From: Adiantum capillus-veneris
Taxonomy: Eukaryota; Streptophyta; Polypodiopsida; Polypodiales; Pteridaceae
Length of the DNA stretch: 64,000 nucleotides
Reading direction: 5' to 3'
NCBI GenBank assembly: GCA_014529385.2
Contig: CM043969.1
Coordinates: 25,933,946-25,997,945, forward strand
Positions 1-11,257 of the stretch are shown here, one piece after another (the first letter of the stretch is position 1; each line of letters starts with the position of its first letter). The notes below the pieces were generated by a model, which saw nothing but the letters and a program-made list of their open reading frames with translations, searched no databases and was not told the DNA's origin. The position numbers and the translations under genes are program-made.

Positions 1-193
1 ATATGTACATGCGGTCACTAAGTGTGAACTCGCTAGAAGCGTACTAGGCTGGCACTATAAGTGTAGTCCAGCGGTAGAATCACTGGCAGAGATCCTCCGT
101 GTCGGTCACCTAACGCGCCAGTGAGTAAATGCCGTAAGCGGCCAAGACCCGTAGTGGATGCCAGCTCAAGGTGTAGAGCTCGACATCTCAACA
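1..193 (-). repeat. 3' LTR of the copia element, 5'-truncated by window edge
   Basis: On the plus strand it ends ...CATCTCAACA at 193, matching the end of the 4827-5112 copy at 5112. It keeps a 34-bp segment between two GTAC repeats (about 9-43) that the other LTR lacks; a GTAC-mediated deletion in the other copy is the simplest explanation. The polyprotein stop codon (166-168) lies inside this LTR. Confidence 0.93.
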
Positions 194-3100
194 CTCCCCC
201 TCGAGCTCTGCATGTCGTAGAGTCCAAGCATAGTCCGGAAACATCGAAGCTTCTCAGCTCCGAGGGCCTTGGTAAAGATATCCGCTATCTGCTCCTCTGT
301 GCTGACGTAGACCAAGTCGATGTCGCCCGCCAACACTCGCTCTCGAACGTAGTGGTAATGGACCTCTATGTGTTTGGTCCTAGCATGGAACACTGGGTTC
401 CTAGCCAACTGCATGCTGCTGAGGTTGTCACAATGAATGAAAATCTGCTGGTCCACTTGCACTCCCAAGTCCTCAAGTAATGTGCGTAGCCAAGCTACCT
501 CGCACGCCGCAACTGCTGCACCTCTGTACTCGGCCTCTGTGCTCGATAAAGCAACCGTAGGCTGCTTTTTGCTACTCCAAGTAACAACAGCACTCCCAAA
601 AGAGAACATGAAGCCACTCGTAGGTCTCCTATCAACAATGCTACCTGCCCAATCTGCATCTGTATACCCATACAATGCTAATGGTGCATCTGCTGCATAG
701 AACAATGCGTAGTCAAGAGTCCCTTGCACATACCTAAGTGTGCGTCGTACTCCATCCAAATGTGGCTTCCTCGGAAGCTGCATGAACTGACTCTCCAAGC
801 CTACTGTGTAGCTCAAGTCTGGCCTTGTGATAGTCAAGTAGATTAGACTACCCACCATCTTCCTGTACATATTGACATCCTCAACAACATCACCCTTCTC
901 TGCACTCAGCTTTGCATTCACATCCAAGGGAATGGAAATCGGCTTACAATCAGCCATACCATACTTTGACAACATGTCCAAAGCATATTGTCTCTGTGAC
1001 AGCCATACACCCTCTGGAGTCCTGATCACCTCAATGCCAAGAAAGTAGCGCAACTCGCCCAAATCTTTCATTTCAAACTCCTGTTTGAGAAGACCCTTCA
1101 CATGGTCAATCTCCATAACATTGTCACCAACAATAATAAGGTCATCTACATATATGGTAATGACCACAATCCCCAGATCACTCTCACGTACATAGAGTGA
1201 ATGATCAGCATGAGCTCTCCTAAAACCAATACTGACAAGATACTTGGCAATCCTGTCATACCATGCTCTAGAGCCCTGCTTCAAACCATACAAAGCTTTG
1301 AGAAGTCTGCATACATAATTTGGGTAACCTGGATCGACATAACCAGGTGGCTGATCCATATACACTTCCTCTTGCAACTCACCATTCAAGAAGGCATTCT
1401 TTACATCCATTTGATGCATAATCCATCCTCTAGATGCAGCCACTGCTATGACAGCTCTCACAGTCGTCATTTTTGCCACTGGAGCAAAGGTCTCCTCATA
1501 GTCTATGCCATACGTCTGTGCATAACCCTTTGCGACCAGCCTTGCCTTGTGACGCTCAATGTTACCATCAGCCTTATGCTTGGTTTTATACACCCATTTA
1601 CAGCCAATAGCTTTCTTGCCACTTGGCAATGGCACCAACTCCCATGTGTCATTTGCTTCCAATGCAGCCATCTCTTCATTCATTGCATCATCCCAATGCA
1701 CATTTCCAACTGCATCCTCAAAACATGTGGGCTCCACATCCTGTATCACCTTAGCCATGTAGGCTTGGTGATGCGCTAGATACCCACCATAAGTCAATTT
1801 CTGAACTGGATTTCTGACTCTATTAGATCTGCGCGGTCCTTGGTCACTCCTTTGCCCTCTAGCATCTTCTTGTACTTTCCTTACACCAGGTGTCCTGACA
1901 GCCGGAATTCCAAATTCCTCATCAAGACTTTGTTCAGAACCATCTAAATCCATGTCTACATGTGAAAAACCTGATGATGCATCAACCATAAAGTGAGGTT
2001 CATCAACCTTTTCCTTTCCTTTTCGTGATACATTCCCTGTACCTGTTGGTGGAGTAACCTGCGTACGTAGTCTACCATTCCATGGTTTCTCAACAGAGCC
2101 ACGAGAAGAGGACTCTTGTGGTCCACTCAAAACCTGTGACTGTGGCCTCACATTTTGTACAACCACATCATCTTTTACATCAGCCCCAATAGTGCCATGT
2201 GCATTACTGTACCAGCTGCTCATCTCATCAAAGACTACATCTCTGCTCACTCGTAATTCTTGTGTAGTAGGATTGTAGCACCTGTACCCCTTTTGTTCAA
2301 GGGAATATCCCACAAGAATACATTTCTCTGCTTTAGGATCCAATTTCCTACGCAACTCATCTGGTACATGCACGTAAGCTATGCAGCCAAACACTTTCAA
2401 GTGTGCCAAATCAGGCTTTGTACCTGTAAACTTTTCCTCAGGTGTTACATCATGCACCGCAGCTGTAGGTGTCCTGTTCATAATGTACACAGCTGTATTT
2501 ACAGCTTCAGCCCAGAAATGATGAGGCATGTTCTTCTCATTCATCAATGCACGTGCAACCTCTGCAATGTGCCTGTTTTTCCTTTCTGCGACCCCATTCT
2601 GCTGTGGAGTATATCTGCATGTAAACTGCCTGTGTATACCATGCATTCGCAGAAAATCTGAAAAATCATTGGAGAAGTACTCTCCCCCTCCATCTGACCT
2701 CAATGTCTTGATTTGCATATCTGTCTCCTTCTCAATCATGACTTTGAAGTCTTGAAAGTGACCAAACACTTCACTTTTGTTACACATGAAGTAGACCCAT
2801 ACTTTCCTTGTATGGTCATCAATGAAAGAGACATAATACCTGCAACCATGTATACTTGCAGTATCGGTTGGACCACAAACATCTGTGTGCACCACCTCAA
2901 GTGGCCTTTTACATACATTGCGCTCATGTGGAAATGAGCCCTTTGACTGTTTTCCAAACTGGCATGCTGCACACACTTTATGCATACCATCCACCTTGAA
3001 TTTGGGCAAACCTTTTACAATCTGTTTTGATTGCATGCTGCGCAATCTCTGCTCATTGACATGGCCAATGCGTTTGTGCCAAATGTCAACATCAGCCACA

Positions 3101-4515
3101 ACACCTGTGCCCTGTGCAAATAATGCAGCTTTTACCTCAGGCATGTGTACATTCAGCGTAAACATTCTGCCCACACATTTGCCCTCTGTGATCATCTTAC
3201 AGCCATTCTGGAAATCTTCTACATAACAACCATTTGGATTGAAGCGAACCTGCAAACCCTGCTCAACCATTTGTCCAATAGAAACAAGATTCTTTGTAAT
3301 GTTTGGGACATGAAGTACATCTGCTAAGTACTTTGATTTCCCACTCTTCGTATTTAGAGGTATGTCCCCTACATGAGCAATGGGGTGAGCTGTGTCATCT
3401 CCTGTCTGCACATAGCCTGACACATCTGGTTTGCGCATATCTCTAAACCACTCTCCATGAGACGTCATGTGATTAGAGGCACCTGAATCCACATACCAAA
3501 CATCATCTTGGGTGGAATTCTCTGCAGTCATTGTATTCATTACATGCTGCATAACAAACATGCGCTCGTTTTTGCTGTCATCTGCATCTCTGCTAGTAGA
3601 TGCATAGTTGCCCTGTTCTCTCTTTCTACTTGCTTTTCCCTTTGGACAGTCACGTGACATGTGACCTCTTTCACCACAAGTCCAACATTCTCTACTATCT
3701 GGAGTATGTTGCTGCCTGCTTGATCCTGCACCACGACCTCTTTGACTCCCCCTGCCTTGAGACTGGTTTCCCCTGCCACCTGTATTGTTTTGATTTGATT
3801 GACCTTCCAGAAATTGTCCCCTGCAACCCCTTGGGCCTCGACCACGACCTCTACCTCTACCTCTGTTGGAGTTAGAATAGAAGGCCTGTTCAGAATTATT
3901 TCTGCCATGAGAAGAAGATGTGTCAAGGTTCTTCTCCTCAAGAATAAGCATAGAAATCAAATCTTGGAACACGGGGATGTCGTCTCTTGTATTCATGGAA
4001 GACCTAAAATGTACATACTCATCTCCTAGACCATCCAAGCATGCACGGACAATGTCATCGTCTTCCACTGAGACTTTAATAGATCCAAGAGCCTCAATGA
4101 TACTCTTGATCTTCAAGGCATAATCATTGATTGAGAGGTTGTTCCTCTTAACCTGATTTAGCTCCGACTTTAGTTGAAGCTTCCTGGCCTTGCTGTTCAC
4201 CTCGAACACTCTGCCTAAGTTTCTCCATGCAATGGCGGGGGTTTCAGCATCCTGTAGATAGCCCATCATGCCATCTGTGATGCTCATAGACAGCCAATAC
4301 ATCACTTTGCTCTGGCCTTGTTGCCAGTCCCTCAAAGCTTTCCTTTGTTCTGTTGTAGCATTTGCCTCGGGAATCTCTGGTTCCTTTTCATTGTCTCCTT
4401 CTACATAGTCCCAATAACCTTTTCCTTTTAGGAAATTTGTTATTCTGAACTTCCATGCAGGGTAGTTATTTTTCTCAAGCTTCTCAGTAACAATCTGACT
4501 GAAACCGTCAGACAT
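166..4515 (-). CDS. Ty1/copia gag-pol polyprotein, intact, 1449 aa
   Basis: Single frame without stops. Gag occupies about residues 1-300, with a GRGRGRG-rich basic stretch near 220 and a CCHC knuckle CWTCGERGHMSRDC at 277-290. The aspartic protease motif is DSGASNHM (343-350). Integrase has the HHCC finger (WHKRIGH near 480, CAAC near 515) and a D-D-E triad at about 545 (HTDVCGP), 608 (RSDGGGEYF) and 644 (PQQNGVAERK). RT has the YVDDLIIV active site at 1122. RNase H has DADWAG (1286) and STEAEY (1328). Length and order are normal for plant copia elements. The C-terminus reads through the PPT (RGSV) into the 3' LTR. All catalytic residues I can check are present, so it is potentially autonomous; expression is not shown by sequence. 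Confidence 0.96.
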   Translation of the reverse strand: MSDGFSQIVTEKLEKNNYPAWKFRITNFLKGKGYWDYVEGDNEKEPEIPEANATTEQRKALRDWQQGQSKVMYWLSMSITDGMMGYLQDAETPAIAWRNLGRVFEVNSKARKLQLKSELNQVKRNNLSINDYALKIKSIIEALGSIKVSVEDDDIVRACLDGLGDEYVHFRSSMNTRDDIPVFQDLISMLILEEKNLDTSSSHGRNNSEQAFYSNSNRGRGRGRGRGPRGCRGQFLEGQSNQNNTGGRGNQSQGRGSQRGRGAGSSRQQHTPDSRECWTCGERGHMSRDCPKGKASRKREQGNYASTSRDADDSKNERMFVMQHVMNTMTAENSTQDDVWYVDSGASNHMTSHGEWFRDMRKPDVSGYVQTGDDTAHPIAHVGDIPLNTKSGKSKYLADVLHVPNITKNLVSIGQMVEQGLQVRFNPNGCYVEDFQNGCKMITEGKCVGRMFTLNVHMPEVKAALFAQGTGVVADVDIWHKRIGHVNEQRLRSMQSKQIVKGLPKFKVDGMHKVCAACQFGKQSKGSFPHERNVCKRPLEVVHTDVCGPTDTASIHGCRYYVSFIDDHTRKVWVYFMCNKSEVFGHFQDFKVMIEKETDMQIKTLRSDGGGEYFSNDFSDFLRMHGIHRQFTCRYTPQQNGVAERKNRHIAEVARALMNEKNMPHHFWAEAVNTAVYIMNRTPTAAVHDVTPEEKFTGTKPDLAHLKVFGCIAYVHVPDELRRKLDPKAEKCILVGYSLEQKGYRCYNPTTQELRVSRDVVFDEMSSWYSNAHGTIGADVKDDVVVQNVRPQSQVLSGPQESSSRGSVEKPWNGRLRTQVTPPTGTGNVSRKGKEKVDEPHFMVDASSGFSHVDMDLDGSEQSLDEEFGIPAVRTPGVRKVQEDARGQRSDQGPRRSNRVRNPVQKLTYGGYLAHHQAYMAKVIQDVEPTCFEDAVGNVHWDDAMNEEMAALEANDTWELVPLPSGKKAIGCKWVYKTKHKADGNIERHKARLVAKGYAQTYGIDYEETFAPVAKMTTVRAVIAVAASRGWIMHQMDVKNAFLNGELQEEVYMDQPPGYVDPGYPNYVCRLLKALYGLKQGSRAWYDRIAKYLVSIGFRRAHADHSLYVRESDLGIVVITIYVDDLIIVGDNVMEIDHVKGLLKQEFEMKDLGELRYFLGIEVIRTPEGVWLSQRQYALDMLSKYGMADCKPISIPLDVNAKLSAEKGDVVEDVNMYRKMVGSLIYLTITRPDLSYTVGLESQFMQLPRKPHLDGVRRTLRYVQGTLDYALFYAADAPLALYGYTDADWAGSIVDRRPTSGFMFSFGSAVVTWSSKKQPTVALSSTEAEYRGAAVAACEVAWLRTLLEDLGVQVDQQIFIHCDNLSSMQLARNPVFHARTKHIEVHYHYVRERVLAGDIDLVYVSTEEQIADIFTKALGAEKLRCFRTMLGLYDMQSSRGSVEMSSSTP
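194..202 (-). other. Polypurine tract of copia element
   Basis: On the minus strand GAGGGGGAG directly precedes the LTR start TGTTGAGATG. This is where plus-strand DNA synthesis is primed. It is also coding (Arg-Gly-Ser) for the end of the polyprotein. Confidence 0.9.
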
Positions 4516-4814
4516 CTTGAAGCACTAAGACAAATAGCTGCAATCTGCAAAAACCTGCAAATCTGCTGAACCTGCTATCGTGGTTCCTATAACGCTTTCT
4601 ACACTCAACGAGTGTCCACAATCAAGCGTTTCACAACCACTGTACTTGTACAGTAAATCTCTGTATACTGCACTTTGGAGACCTGTTCAGAAACTTGTGC
4701 GAAAAACCCCTAAAATTTTTTTCGCTGTGCGAGGCGCCTTCGACATCTGGTCGTGGATTGCGAACGAAGGGATGGTGATGCTCTTGCTCTCTTAGCCTCT
4801 CTTGCCTGCACCAG

Positions 4815-4826
4815 GCTCTGATACCA
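4815..4826 (-). other. Primer-binding site (tRNA-iMet type)
   Basis: On the minus strand TGGTATCAGAGC begins immediately after the 5' LTR ends in ...CTTTACA. This is the classic initiator-Met-tRNA complementary site of plant copia elements. The 299-bp leader from 4516 to 4814 separates it from the polyprotein ATG. Confidence 0.93.
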
Positions 4827-5112
4827 TGTAAAGAATGAGGATGCAAGAGAGCTACACAAGACAAGCACAAAGCACACAGAGATGGAAAGCTTCTTCTTCT
4901 TCTTCACAGAAAAGAGAGTACAAAATGACTAAGTGCTAAAGCTGAAAAGTAGCACATATGTACTAGGCTGGCACTATAAGTGTAGTCCAGCAGTAGAATC
5001 ACTGGCAGAGATCCTCCGTGTCGGTCACCTAACGCGCCAGTGAGTAAATGCCGTAAGCGGTCAAGACCTGTAGTGGATGCCAGCTCAAGGTGTAGAGCTC
5101 GACATCTCAACA
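4827..5112 (-). repeat. 5' LTR of the copia element, 286 bp
   Basis: Bounded by TG...CA (plus strand TGTAAAGAATG ... CATCTCAACA) and abutting the PBS. It matches 1-193 except for three transitions, at least one at a CpG, and the lost 34-bp segment between GTAC repeats. CpG-type changes are what cytosine methylation would produce. Confidence 0.93.
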
Positions 5113-5836
5113 AGTCAATCCCCACTTACCACCCCACACTCACACATTATTTCTGTGTTGAAAAATTACTACCACATTCTTTTCACAATTAAAACAATGA
5201 TTCATTTTATCTTTCACAACTGAATTTTATTAAGAAAACCTTTGAAAACAATATTGAGGACATTCTTTCAGCAACCAAACATCTTTAGACTTAAGACAAG
5301 GTACTGCCATTGTGAAGTATCTCTGACCAGTACTGGCTTGTATCAAGACCAACTATACAGGGGTGAAAAAACGGCACCCATTCCTTATTTATAAAACCTG
5401 GGGTGGAAAAAGCCATCACCCAAAGTCCGGGTGCCCATACGCCAACCAGTTGCCCATACAATCGGGCAGTTCCTCTAGGATAAACTTGAAATCTTAAGTA
5501 ATATCGACAAACACAAACAAGCACGGGGTAAAGACTCCACGTGCGCTAAGGAAACCGACTCATCCATGGTGGTATTGCCATCATTACTCATTACCTAGAG
5601 TAAAATATTTCCAAGGAATCAGAGGTTTCTTGAGATAAGTTGTTTTAAGGATGGTCAAACATTTTTTTCCTAGGTCAATCAGTCATAACCCAATCATTTC
5701 TTTCATATTTACAGTCATTGGTTTTGTGGAAGTTACCTTCCATTTACAACCAATTTATCCTTCCTAGCTTTACATATGCAATGCTAACTTAAAAATGAAC
5801 TTTAAAAGATTTTAAGTGAACAAAATAGAAATCTAC

Positions 5837-5998
5837 CTGGGACTACTTGTCAATGTGTTGCTGCGTTGGAGCCTGCAAACTTTCCTCCGTCGACCTATGG
5901 CTAGGCCCAGCCTCATGGTCATTAGTGGCTTTATTTCTTTTGTTGCTAATATCCTTTTCCTAGGTAAGAGGATTTTCCCGGGTTCTCTTTGGAGCTAT
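5837..5998 (-). pseudogene. LTR-borne putative gag exon 1 (copy in A), decayed
   Basis: Exactly 162 bp (54 codons) in register with copies at 35585, 36992 and 46187. The start codon has become ATA and two codons are stops (positions 13 and 52). Conserved blocks APKRTR, DHEAGPS and STEESLQAP remain. It ends CCCAG followed by GTAGAT, a good plant splice donor. The reading frame is inferred from conservation across copies; see the finding on LTR-encoded gag. Confidence 0.6.
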
Positions 5999-6639
5999 AT
6001 CGACAGCCTTATAAAAAGACTTAATCGGTTAGAGGTTTAATTGAATAATCTCTTTTCTTCCGTTTTACCCAAAAATAAGGATTTTTGGAGTAAGTAGGTA
6101 TCCTTGATAGCTAATTGGATGAGATAATCCTCCTATATCTTCCTTATACTATAAGAAATTTCCCATAATTACCATTTAATTAGGGAAGCTATTTAACTAG
6201 GTTTCTCCTTAGTCTATATCCCATGAATATTTTATATTTAACCTTAGTAAATTATAACTCCTACTTATGGATTACTCACTCTAATTGTAATTTGATATGT
6301 TCTATCTTTAGGAATTTTCATAAATTTAATTTATAACGTTTCCCTCCGATACTTATAGTTTAATTTAGGCAAAATTTTGCTGATAGTAATTTGTTATACT
6401 AACCATTTATGCTGAGGTAATTTTCCCAACCTTGAATAGTGATTTTGAACCTCAGGTATTTATTTGGTAATTAGATAAATTCATTTACTAATTTCCTTTC
6501 TCTATTTTATATGAAAAATCAGTTACTTTTAATGAACATAAGTATTTAAACTATTTATATGAGGTTGGGTTATTTATCATGGATTCTTCAAGGTGTGTTC
6601 TACCTCTGATATTTATATCAAAGGTTTTTGGATGAATTT

Positions 6640-7790
6640 AGTATTTTTTGCTTTATTTGTTTCTAAAAATAATGTAATTTTACTGAGATAATTAGGTAAA
6701 CTAATTTTTTGAGGTTAAAAAAATTATCACGGATTCCCTAATATGTGTTTAACCTCTAATAAATCAGTCAAAGCATTTTGAATCAATTTGCTAATTTCCC
6801 TCTTTTAATTTGTCCTAAAAATAGAGTAATTCTTCTAATGATAATTAGGTAAATTAATTATCTAACATTGAAATAATTATCATGAGTCCCCTAACATGTG
6901 ATTAACCTATGATAAACAACTCAAAGAATTTTGAATTAATTTTCTAATTCCCCATTTTAATTTATCCTAAAAACAATGTAATTCTGCTAAGATAACTAGG
7001 TAGATTAATTATCTAAGGTTAACATAATTATTAGGTTCCCTAACATGTAATTAATCTTTGATAAATAAATCAAATCATTTTTGAATCAATTTGCTACTTT
7101 CCCCTTTTTAATTTGTCCTAAAAATAGTGTAATTCTGTTAGGATAATTAGGTAACTTAATTATCTGAGATTAACATAATTATCACGGGTTTTGGAACATG
7201 TAATTAACCTCTGATAAATAACTCAAAGCATTTTGAATCAATTTGTTAATTTTCCCCTTTGAATTTGTCCTAAAAACAATGTAATTTTTCTAAGATAATT
7301 AGGTAAATTAATTATCTGAGATTGACATAATTATCATGGGTTTTCTAGCATGTAAATCACCTCTGATAAATAATTCAAAGCATTTTGAATGAATTTGATA
7401 ATTTCCCCCTTCTTATTTATCCTAAAAGCAGTGTAATTGTGCTGGGATAATTAGGTAAATTAATTATCTGAGGTTGACATAATTATCACGGGTTCATTAA
7501 CATGTAATTAACCTCTGATAAATAACTCAAAGAATTTTGAATCAATTTGCTAATTTCCCCCTTTTAATTTATCCTAAAAACAGTGTAGTTCTTCTAAGAT
7601 AATTAGGTAAATTAATTATCTGAGGTTAACATAACTATCACGCGTTCCTTAACTTGTGATTAACCTCTAATAAATAACTCAAATAATTTTGAAAATTTTT
7701 GATTTTCCCCCCTTTATTTTTCTCTAGAAAATAGTGTAATTTTGCTTAATTAATTATGAAAATTACTCTGTCTAATGACAGTCTAATGTA
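6640..7790. repeat. AT-rich tandem array, about 152-bp unit, in LTR A
   Basis: About seven degenerate units. The block AATTAGGTAAATTAATTATCT recurs near 7297, 7449 and 7600, a spacing of 151-152 bp. Each unit also has a conserved TAATTATCACGGGTT-like block. It lies downstream of the TATA box and upstream of the gag exon-1 relic in the direction of element transcription, so it would fall in the 5' leader. Confidence 0.85.
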
Positions 7791-8157
7791 GCTTTGATAA
7801 TTATCCCAACTTAATAAAAACTTAATAAATATATTTCTCATTAATTTATGGTTAATATGGATAATTTCAACCCTAATATGATATAATAATTAATTAGCTT
7901 AATATCCCTAAGCTGAATTACAACAATCAGTAGAGAATATTTAACTAAGAGAGGATTTTTGAGTATACAAATGATTAATCTTTAATTTACTAAGAAAATA
8001 GGTTAACCTAGCTTGATAATTAAAAAGTATTAGGCTAATTATCGTTTAGTTTAACCAACTAGAGCTTGATCTCTAGTGATTTCTGCATAGCGGTCTCTCT
8101 AGATGAGAGAGAATGTGTCAAGGCTCCGAGTCTAAATTTTTATGAAGGAAAGGGGAT

Positions 8158-8167
8158 CTTTTTATAG
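8158..8167 (-). promoter_or_regulatory. TATA-like box of LTR A
   Basis: CTATAAAAAG on the minus strand, about 460 bp into the LTR. It is followed 30-50 bp downstream by the conserved GACTCGGAGCCTTGA block (near 8120), which is also found after the TATA boxes at 38979 and 53584, so it probably marks the start of R. No transcript data. Confidence 0.6.
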
Positions 8168-8622
8168 TTTTTTTGGGCCCCGGGCTGTTCTTAGTAGGTT
8201 TTGACACCTCAAGCAGGCCCCAAGCTTCAAGGTAGCACCAATTGCTGCTATTTCTGTCTCTGGCAGATTCCCCACAGCTCCACACTGTCCCCTCAGCTTC
8301 CATTTTACTGATTTTTAATGATGAAAATTGGAATATCATTTAATTCTAGAACCTCAGGATAAGAAAGTCTTTGTTAATAATAATTACTGAAACCATCCAA
8401 TTTTTATTAACTAATTGAATTCCTAGTGTAACCTTTCAGGGCCCGTAACTTTTTCAATTTTTATCGGATTCTGATTCTGAAAATTACTAACCATAGTAAA
8501 TCTCTGCTTATGATTCCAAAAATACCAATATCAGCCATGATTGAATCATTCAACAATGGTTTTCAAGTTAATTTTACAAGCTTTGTACAATTTTTAAGGT
8601 TTCTGAAATTGAAAACCTTACA

Positions 8623-8640
8623 CTCAACCCCAACTTAAGG
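8623..8640 (-). other. Polypurine tract of chromovirus A
   Basis: On the minus strand CTTAAGTTGGGGTTGAG precedes LTR start TGTAAGG. Chromovirus C has the corresponding sequence at 48473-48490, and the solo LTR lacks it, as expected. Confidence 0.75.
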
Positions 8641-8658
8641 AATTGAGATGTCCTCATC

Positions 8659-10164
8659 TCAACCAAAATTGGGGAAATCTTCACAAAGTGATACTTCATC
8701 CTCCCAGGTGGCATATTTAGTGGGGTAGTCCTTCCATTTTACTAAATGTTTTCTGATAACTCTGTTTTGTAGACTCCTTTCCCTAGTCTCGAGAATACAA
8801 TCTGGTTGGAGTTCAAGAATTCCCTTCTTCTGCATCACAATCTGTTCGTCATCTAGAGTGTGATTGAGATTTGGGATGTAGGGTTTTAGAAGAGTGATAT
8901 GGAATACATTATGGACCTTGAGGTGCTCAGGTAGTTTTAGTTTGCAAGCTTGATCCTCATTGATTACTTTAATCACTTCATAAGGTCCACAATATTTGGG
9001 GCTTAGTTTTTTGTATTTTCCCAAGGATAAAGTGCTTCTCTTTGGCCGTACACTAAGGAATACTTTATCCCCTTGTTTAAAAAACCGATCAGACCGTTTT
9101 TTATCAGCATATTGTTTTTGGCAGTCCTTGGCTGCCTGAATGTCTTGTCTTATGGATTTGGTTTGGCCATCCATCTCCTCCAACATTTTCTTTGAAGCCT
9201 CTACTCTTATAGTAGGGTCAGAAAAGTTTAGGGGAGATATACATTTATGCCCATAAAGAGCATTAAATGGTGGCCACCCAATGCTTTTATGAAAGGATGA
9301 GTTATAGGCGAATTCCACTAGAGGGAGAAATTGTATCCATTTCCGGGGTTCTCTACTACAGTAGGATCTAAGGATGTCTTCAATAACTTGATTCACTCTT
9401 TCCGTCTAGCCGTCTGTCTGAGGGTGATAGGATGTACTGAAACATAGCTGGGTACCTAAGGATTCAAATAAATCTTTCCAAAATTTTGAAGTGAATTTTG
9501 CATATCTGTCATTGACTATTCTCTTAGGAATTCTATGTAATCTGAAGATCTCCTTGATAAATAGACGGCTTATGTCTGATGCAATGTAAGTTGTTTTTAC
9601 AGGAACCAAATGGGATACTTTAGTCAGCATATCTACTACCACCATAATGGAGTCTTAACTCCCTTGAACAGTGGGAAGGCTTGTCACAAAGTCCATGCTA
9701 ATGAGTTCCCACTTCATTTGAGGAATGTCCAGTGGTTGAAGTTTTCCTGGTATCATTACTCATTCAGCCTTAATCCTTTGATAGGAAATACATTGTCTGA
9801 TGTAGCGAAGTATATCTCCTTTCATTCGTGGCCAGAAATAGCTTTTCCTTATGGCATTAAGGGTCTTTGTATAACAAGGATGGCCGGCAACTAGAGCGTT
9901 GTGTCCTTCATAAAGGATTATCTCCTTTAATGTTGGATTCTTAGGAATGTAAAGCCGATACTTATAATAGAGAAGCCCATCCTCAAGTGAATAATCCTTG
10001 ATTCTGTCTTTCTCTTTCTCTTTTAGGTCCTGTTGACTAATAACCTGTAGAAGTTTTTGGTAATCCTTATCTTCCAAGGAAGCTTCCTTAACCTTGTTTA
10101 GGATTGGATTGTTGGCTGTGGAAATAGCCCCAAGAACCTTACGGCTAAGAGCGTCAGCAACCAC
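8659..10164 (-). pseudogene. Chromovirus A integrase with C-terminal chromodomain
   Basis: The zinc-finger part (10164-9760) has H-x7-H (GHNALVAGH region) but the second Cys of the CxxC pair is Tyr (CISY); C reads CLSC. The catalytic core (9645-8659) retains the first Asp (VVVDML), a second Asp in VNDRYAKF and the Glu in TERVNQ; a TAG replaces Gln just before that Glu at about 9405. The GPY/F-like region (CGPYEVIKV) follows. The C-terminus ends with a chromodomain: LETRERSLQNRV, then HLVKWKDYPTKYATWE, then the terminal DFPNFG. Chromodomains bind histone marks and direct insertion into heterochromatin in characterised chromoviruses. Confidence 0.9.
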
Positions 10165-10230
10165 ATTCTCTTTCCCTGGTTTATATTTTATTTCAAAATC
10201 ATATTCCTTTAAGAGTTCTATCCATCTTCT

Positions 10231-11257
10231 CTACCTTATGTTGAGGGTTGCTTGTGAAAAAATCCATTTTAAACTCTGATGATCGGTGATTAACTGGAAC
10301 TTCCCTCCTAGAAGATAGTTCCTCCAGAGTTTTAGAGCATGGATGATAGGTAGGAGTTCCACATCATGAGTTCGATAATTCATCTCATAGATTCTTAATT
10401 TTCGAGAAGTAAAGGTGACTGGTCTGTCTTCTTGGTTTAAGACTCCTCCTATAGCAAGACAACTGGCATCCGTTACTACTTCAAACTCTTGAGTGAAGTC
10501 AAGAAGTTTGAGTACAGGGGCTGATGTGAGATTTTGTTTTAATTTGAGGAAACAATCCTCTTGTTCTTTTTTCCATGTAAGTTTGGCTGCCTTTTTAAGT
10601 AGCCGCGTCAAGGGTGCGACGATGACTGCATAATCTTTGACGAAGATTCTATACCATCCTGTAATGCCCAAAATCCTCGAGTCTCACTGATCGTTTTGGG
10701 TTGTGGATAGTCTATTATATCCTTAATCTTTGCGAGGTCTACTGAAATTACTTCAGGGTTTATTATAAAACCAAGATAACTAACTTTGGGCTTGAAAAAC
10801 ACACATTTACTCATCTTGGAATATAACTGATGTTGGCGTAGAAGATGAAGTACTTTAAGTACATGGCCTTCATGCTCTTTTTCATCCTTGGAATCTACCA
10901 GGATATCGTCAAAAAACACTAACACAAAATCATCCTGATATTCTCTGAATATATTCTGCATGAGACGGTTAAAAGTAGCCGGAGCATTCGTAAACCAAAA
11001 GGCATCACGATGAACTCATACTGCCCATACCGAGTGTTGAAAGCAGTTTTGTAAATATCTACCTCCTTAATCTGGATTTGATGGTAACCTGATATGAGAT
11101 CAATTTTTGTGAATACCTTGGCTCCATGTAATCTATCAAGCAATTCATCGATGCGAGGAATAGGATACTTATTCTTTACCAATACCTGATTAAGTCCCCT
11201 ATAATCGATGCAAAAACGTAAAGATCCATCCTTCTTCTTTTGGAATAGAACAGGCAC
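10231..11257 (-). pseudogene. Chromovirus A reverse transcriptase and RNase H
   Basis: RT blocks are clear: [35 protein letters not shown], then VMPFGL. The catalytic FFDD lies at 10905-10916. A frameshift near 10950 separates the first RT part from the second, and another near 10650 separates RT from RNase H. RNase H begins VVTDASCLAIGGVL and includes the ITDHQSLKWIF block. Typical Ty3/gypsy spacing, so the enzyme is recognisable although the frame is broken. Confidence 0.92.

Larger units (their letters stand above)
1..5112 (-). mobile_element. Ty1/copia retrotransposon, near-complete, coding-intact
   Basis: The element runs on the minus strand: 5' LTR at 4827-5112, PBS at 4815-4826, one polyprotein frame at 166-4515, PPT at 194-202, and a 3' LTR that is cut by the window start. 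Domain order (gag, protease, integrase, RT, RNase H) is that of Pseudoviridae. The right flank (AGTCAATCCCC) continues a chromovirus LTR; the same junction reads uninterrupted near 34857, so copia inserted into that LTR. The left flank and hence the TSD lie outside the window. The two LTRs differ by 3 transitions over about 152 comparable bases plus one 34-bp indel, so it is the youngest-looking element here. Confidence 0.95.
5113..8622 (-). repeat. 3' LTR of chromovirus A (about 3.5 kb visible)
   Basis: Ends on the plus strand ...GAAAACCTTACA at 8622, the same terminus as the solo LTR (39462) and chromovirus C (48472). The far end, about 0.38 kb by comparison with 34478-34857, lies beyond the copia insertion and outside the window. 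From the transcription side it contains a TATA-like box (8158-8167), the array of about 152-bp repeats, the 162-bp gag exon-1 relic (5837-5998), and a conserved segment near 5340-5530 shared with all other copies. Confidence 0.9.

Noticed and set aside
121-3327. Plus-strand open frames across the copia element (for example 1201-1779, 2260-2661)
   Set aside because: They are antisense shadows of the intact minus-strand polyprotein and have no recognisable domains.
5816-6040. Plus-strand frame with hydrophobic residues over the LTR A exon-1 segment (also 35645-35878 and 37052-37285)
   Set aside because: It is conserved only because it is antisense to the conserved 162-bp segment; the minus strand has the ATG and splice donor.
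6640-7790. Regular repeats considered as a CRISPR-like array or centromeric satellite
   Set aside because: Units of about 152 bp are contiguous without spacers and sit inside an LTR; plant context excludes CRISPR, and there are too few units for a satellite.
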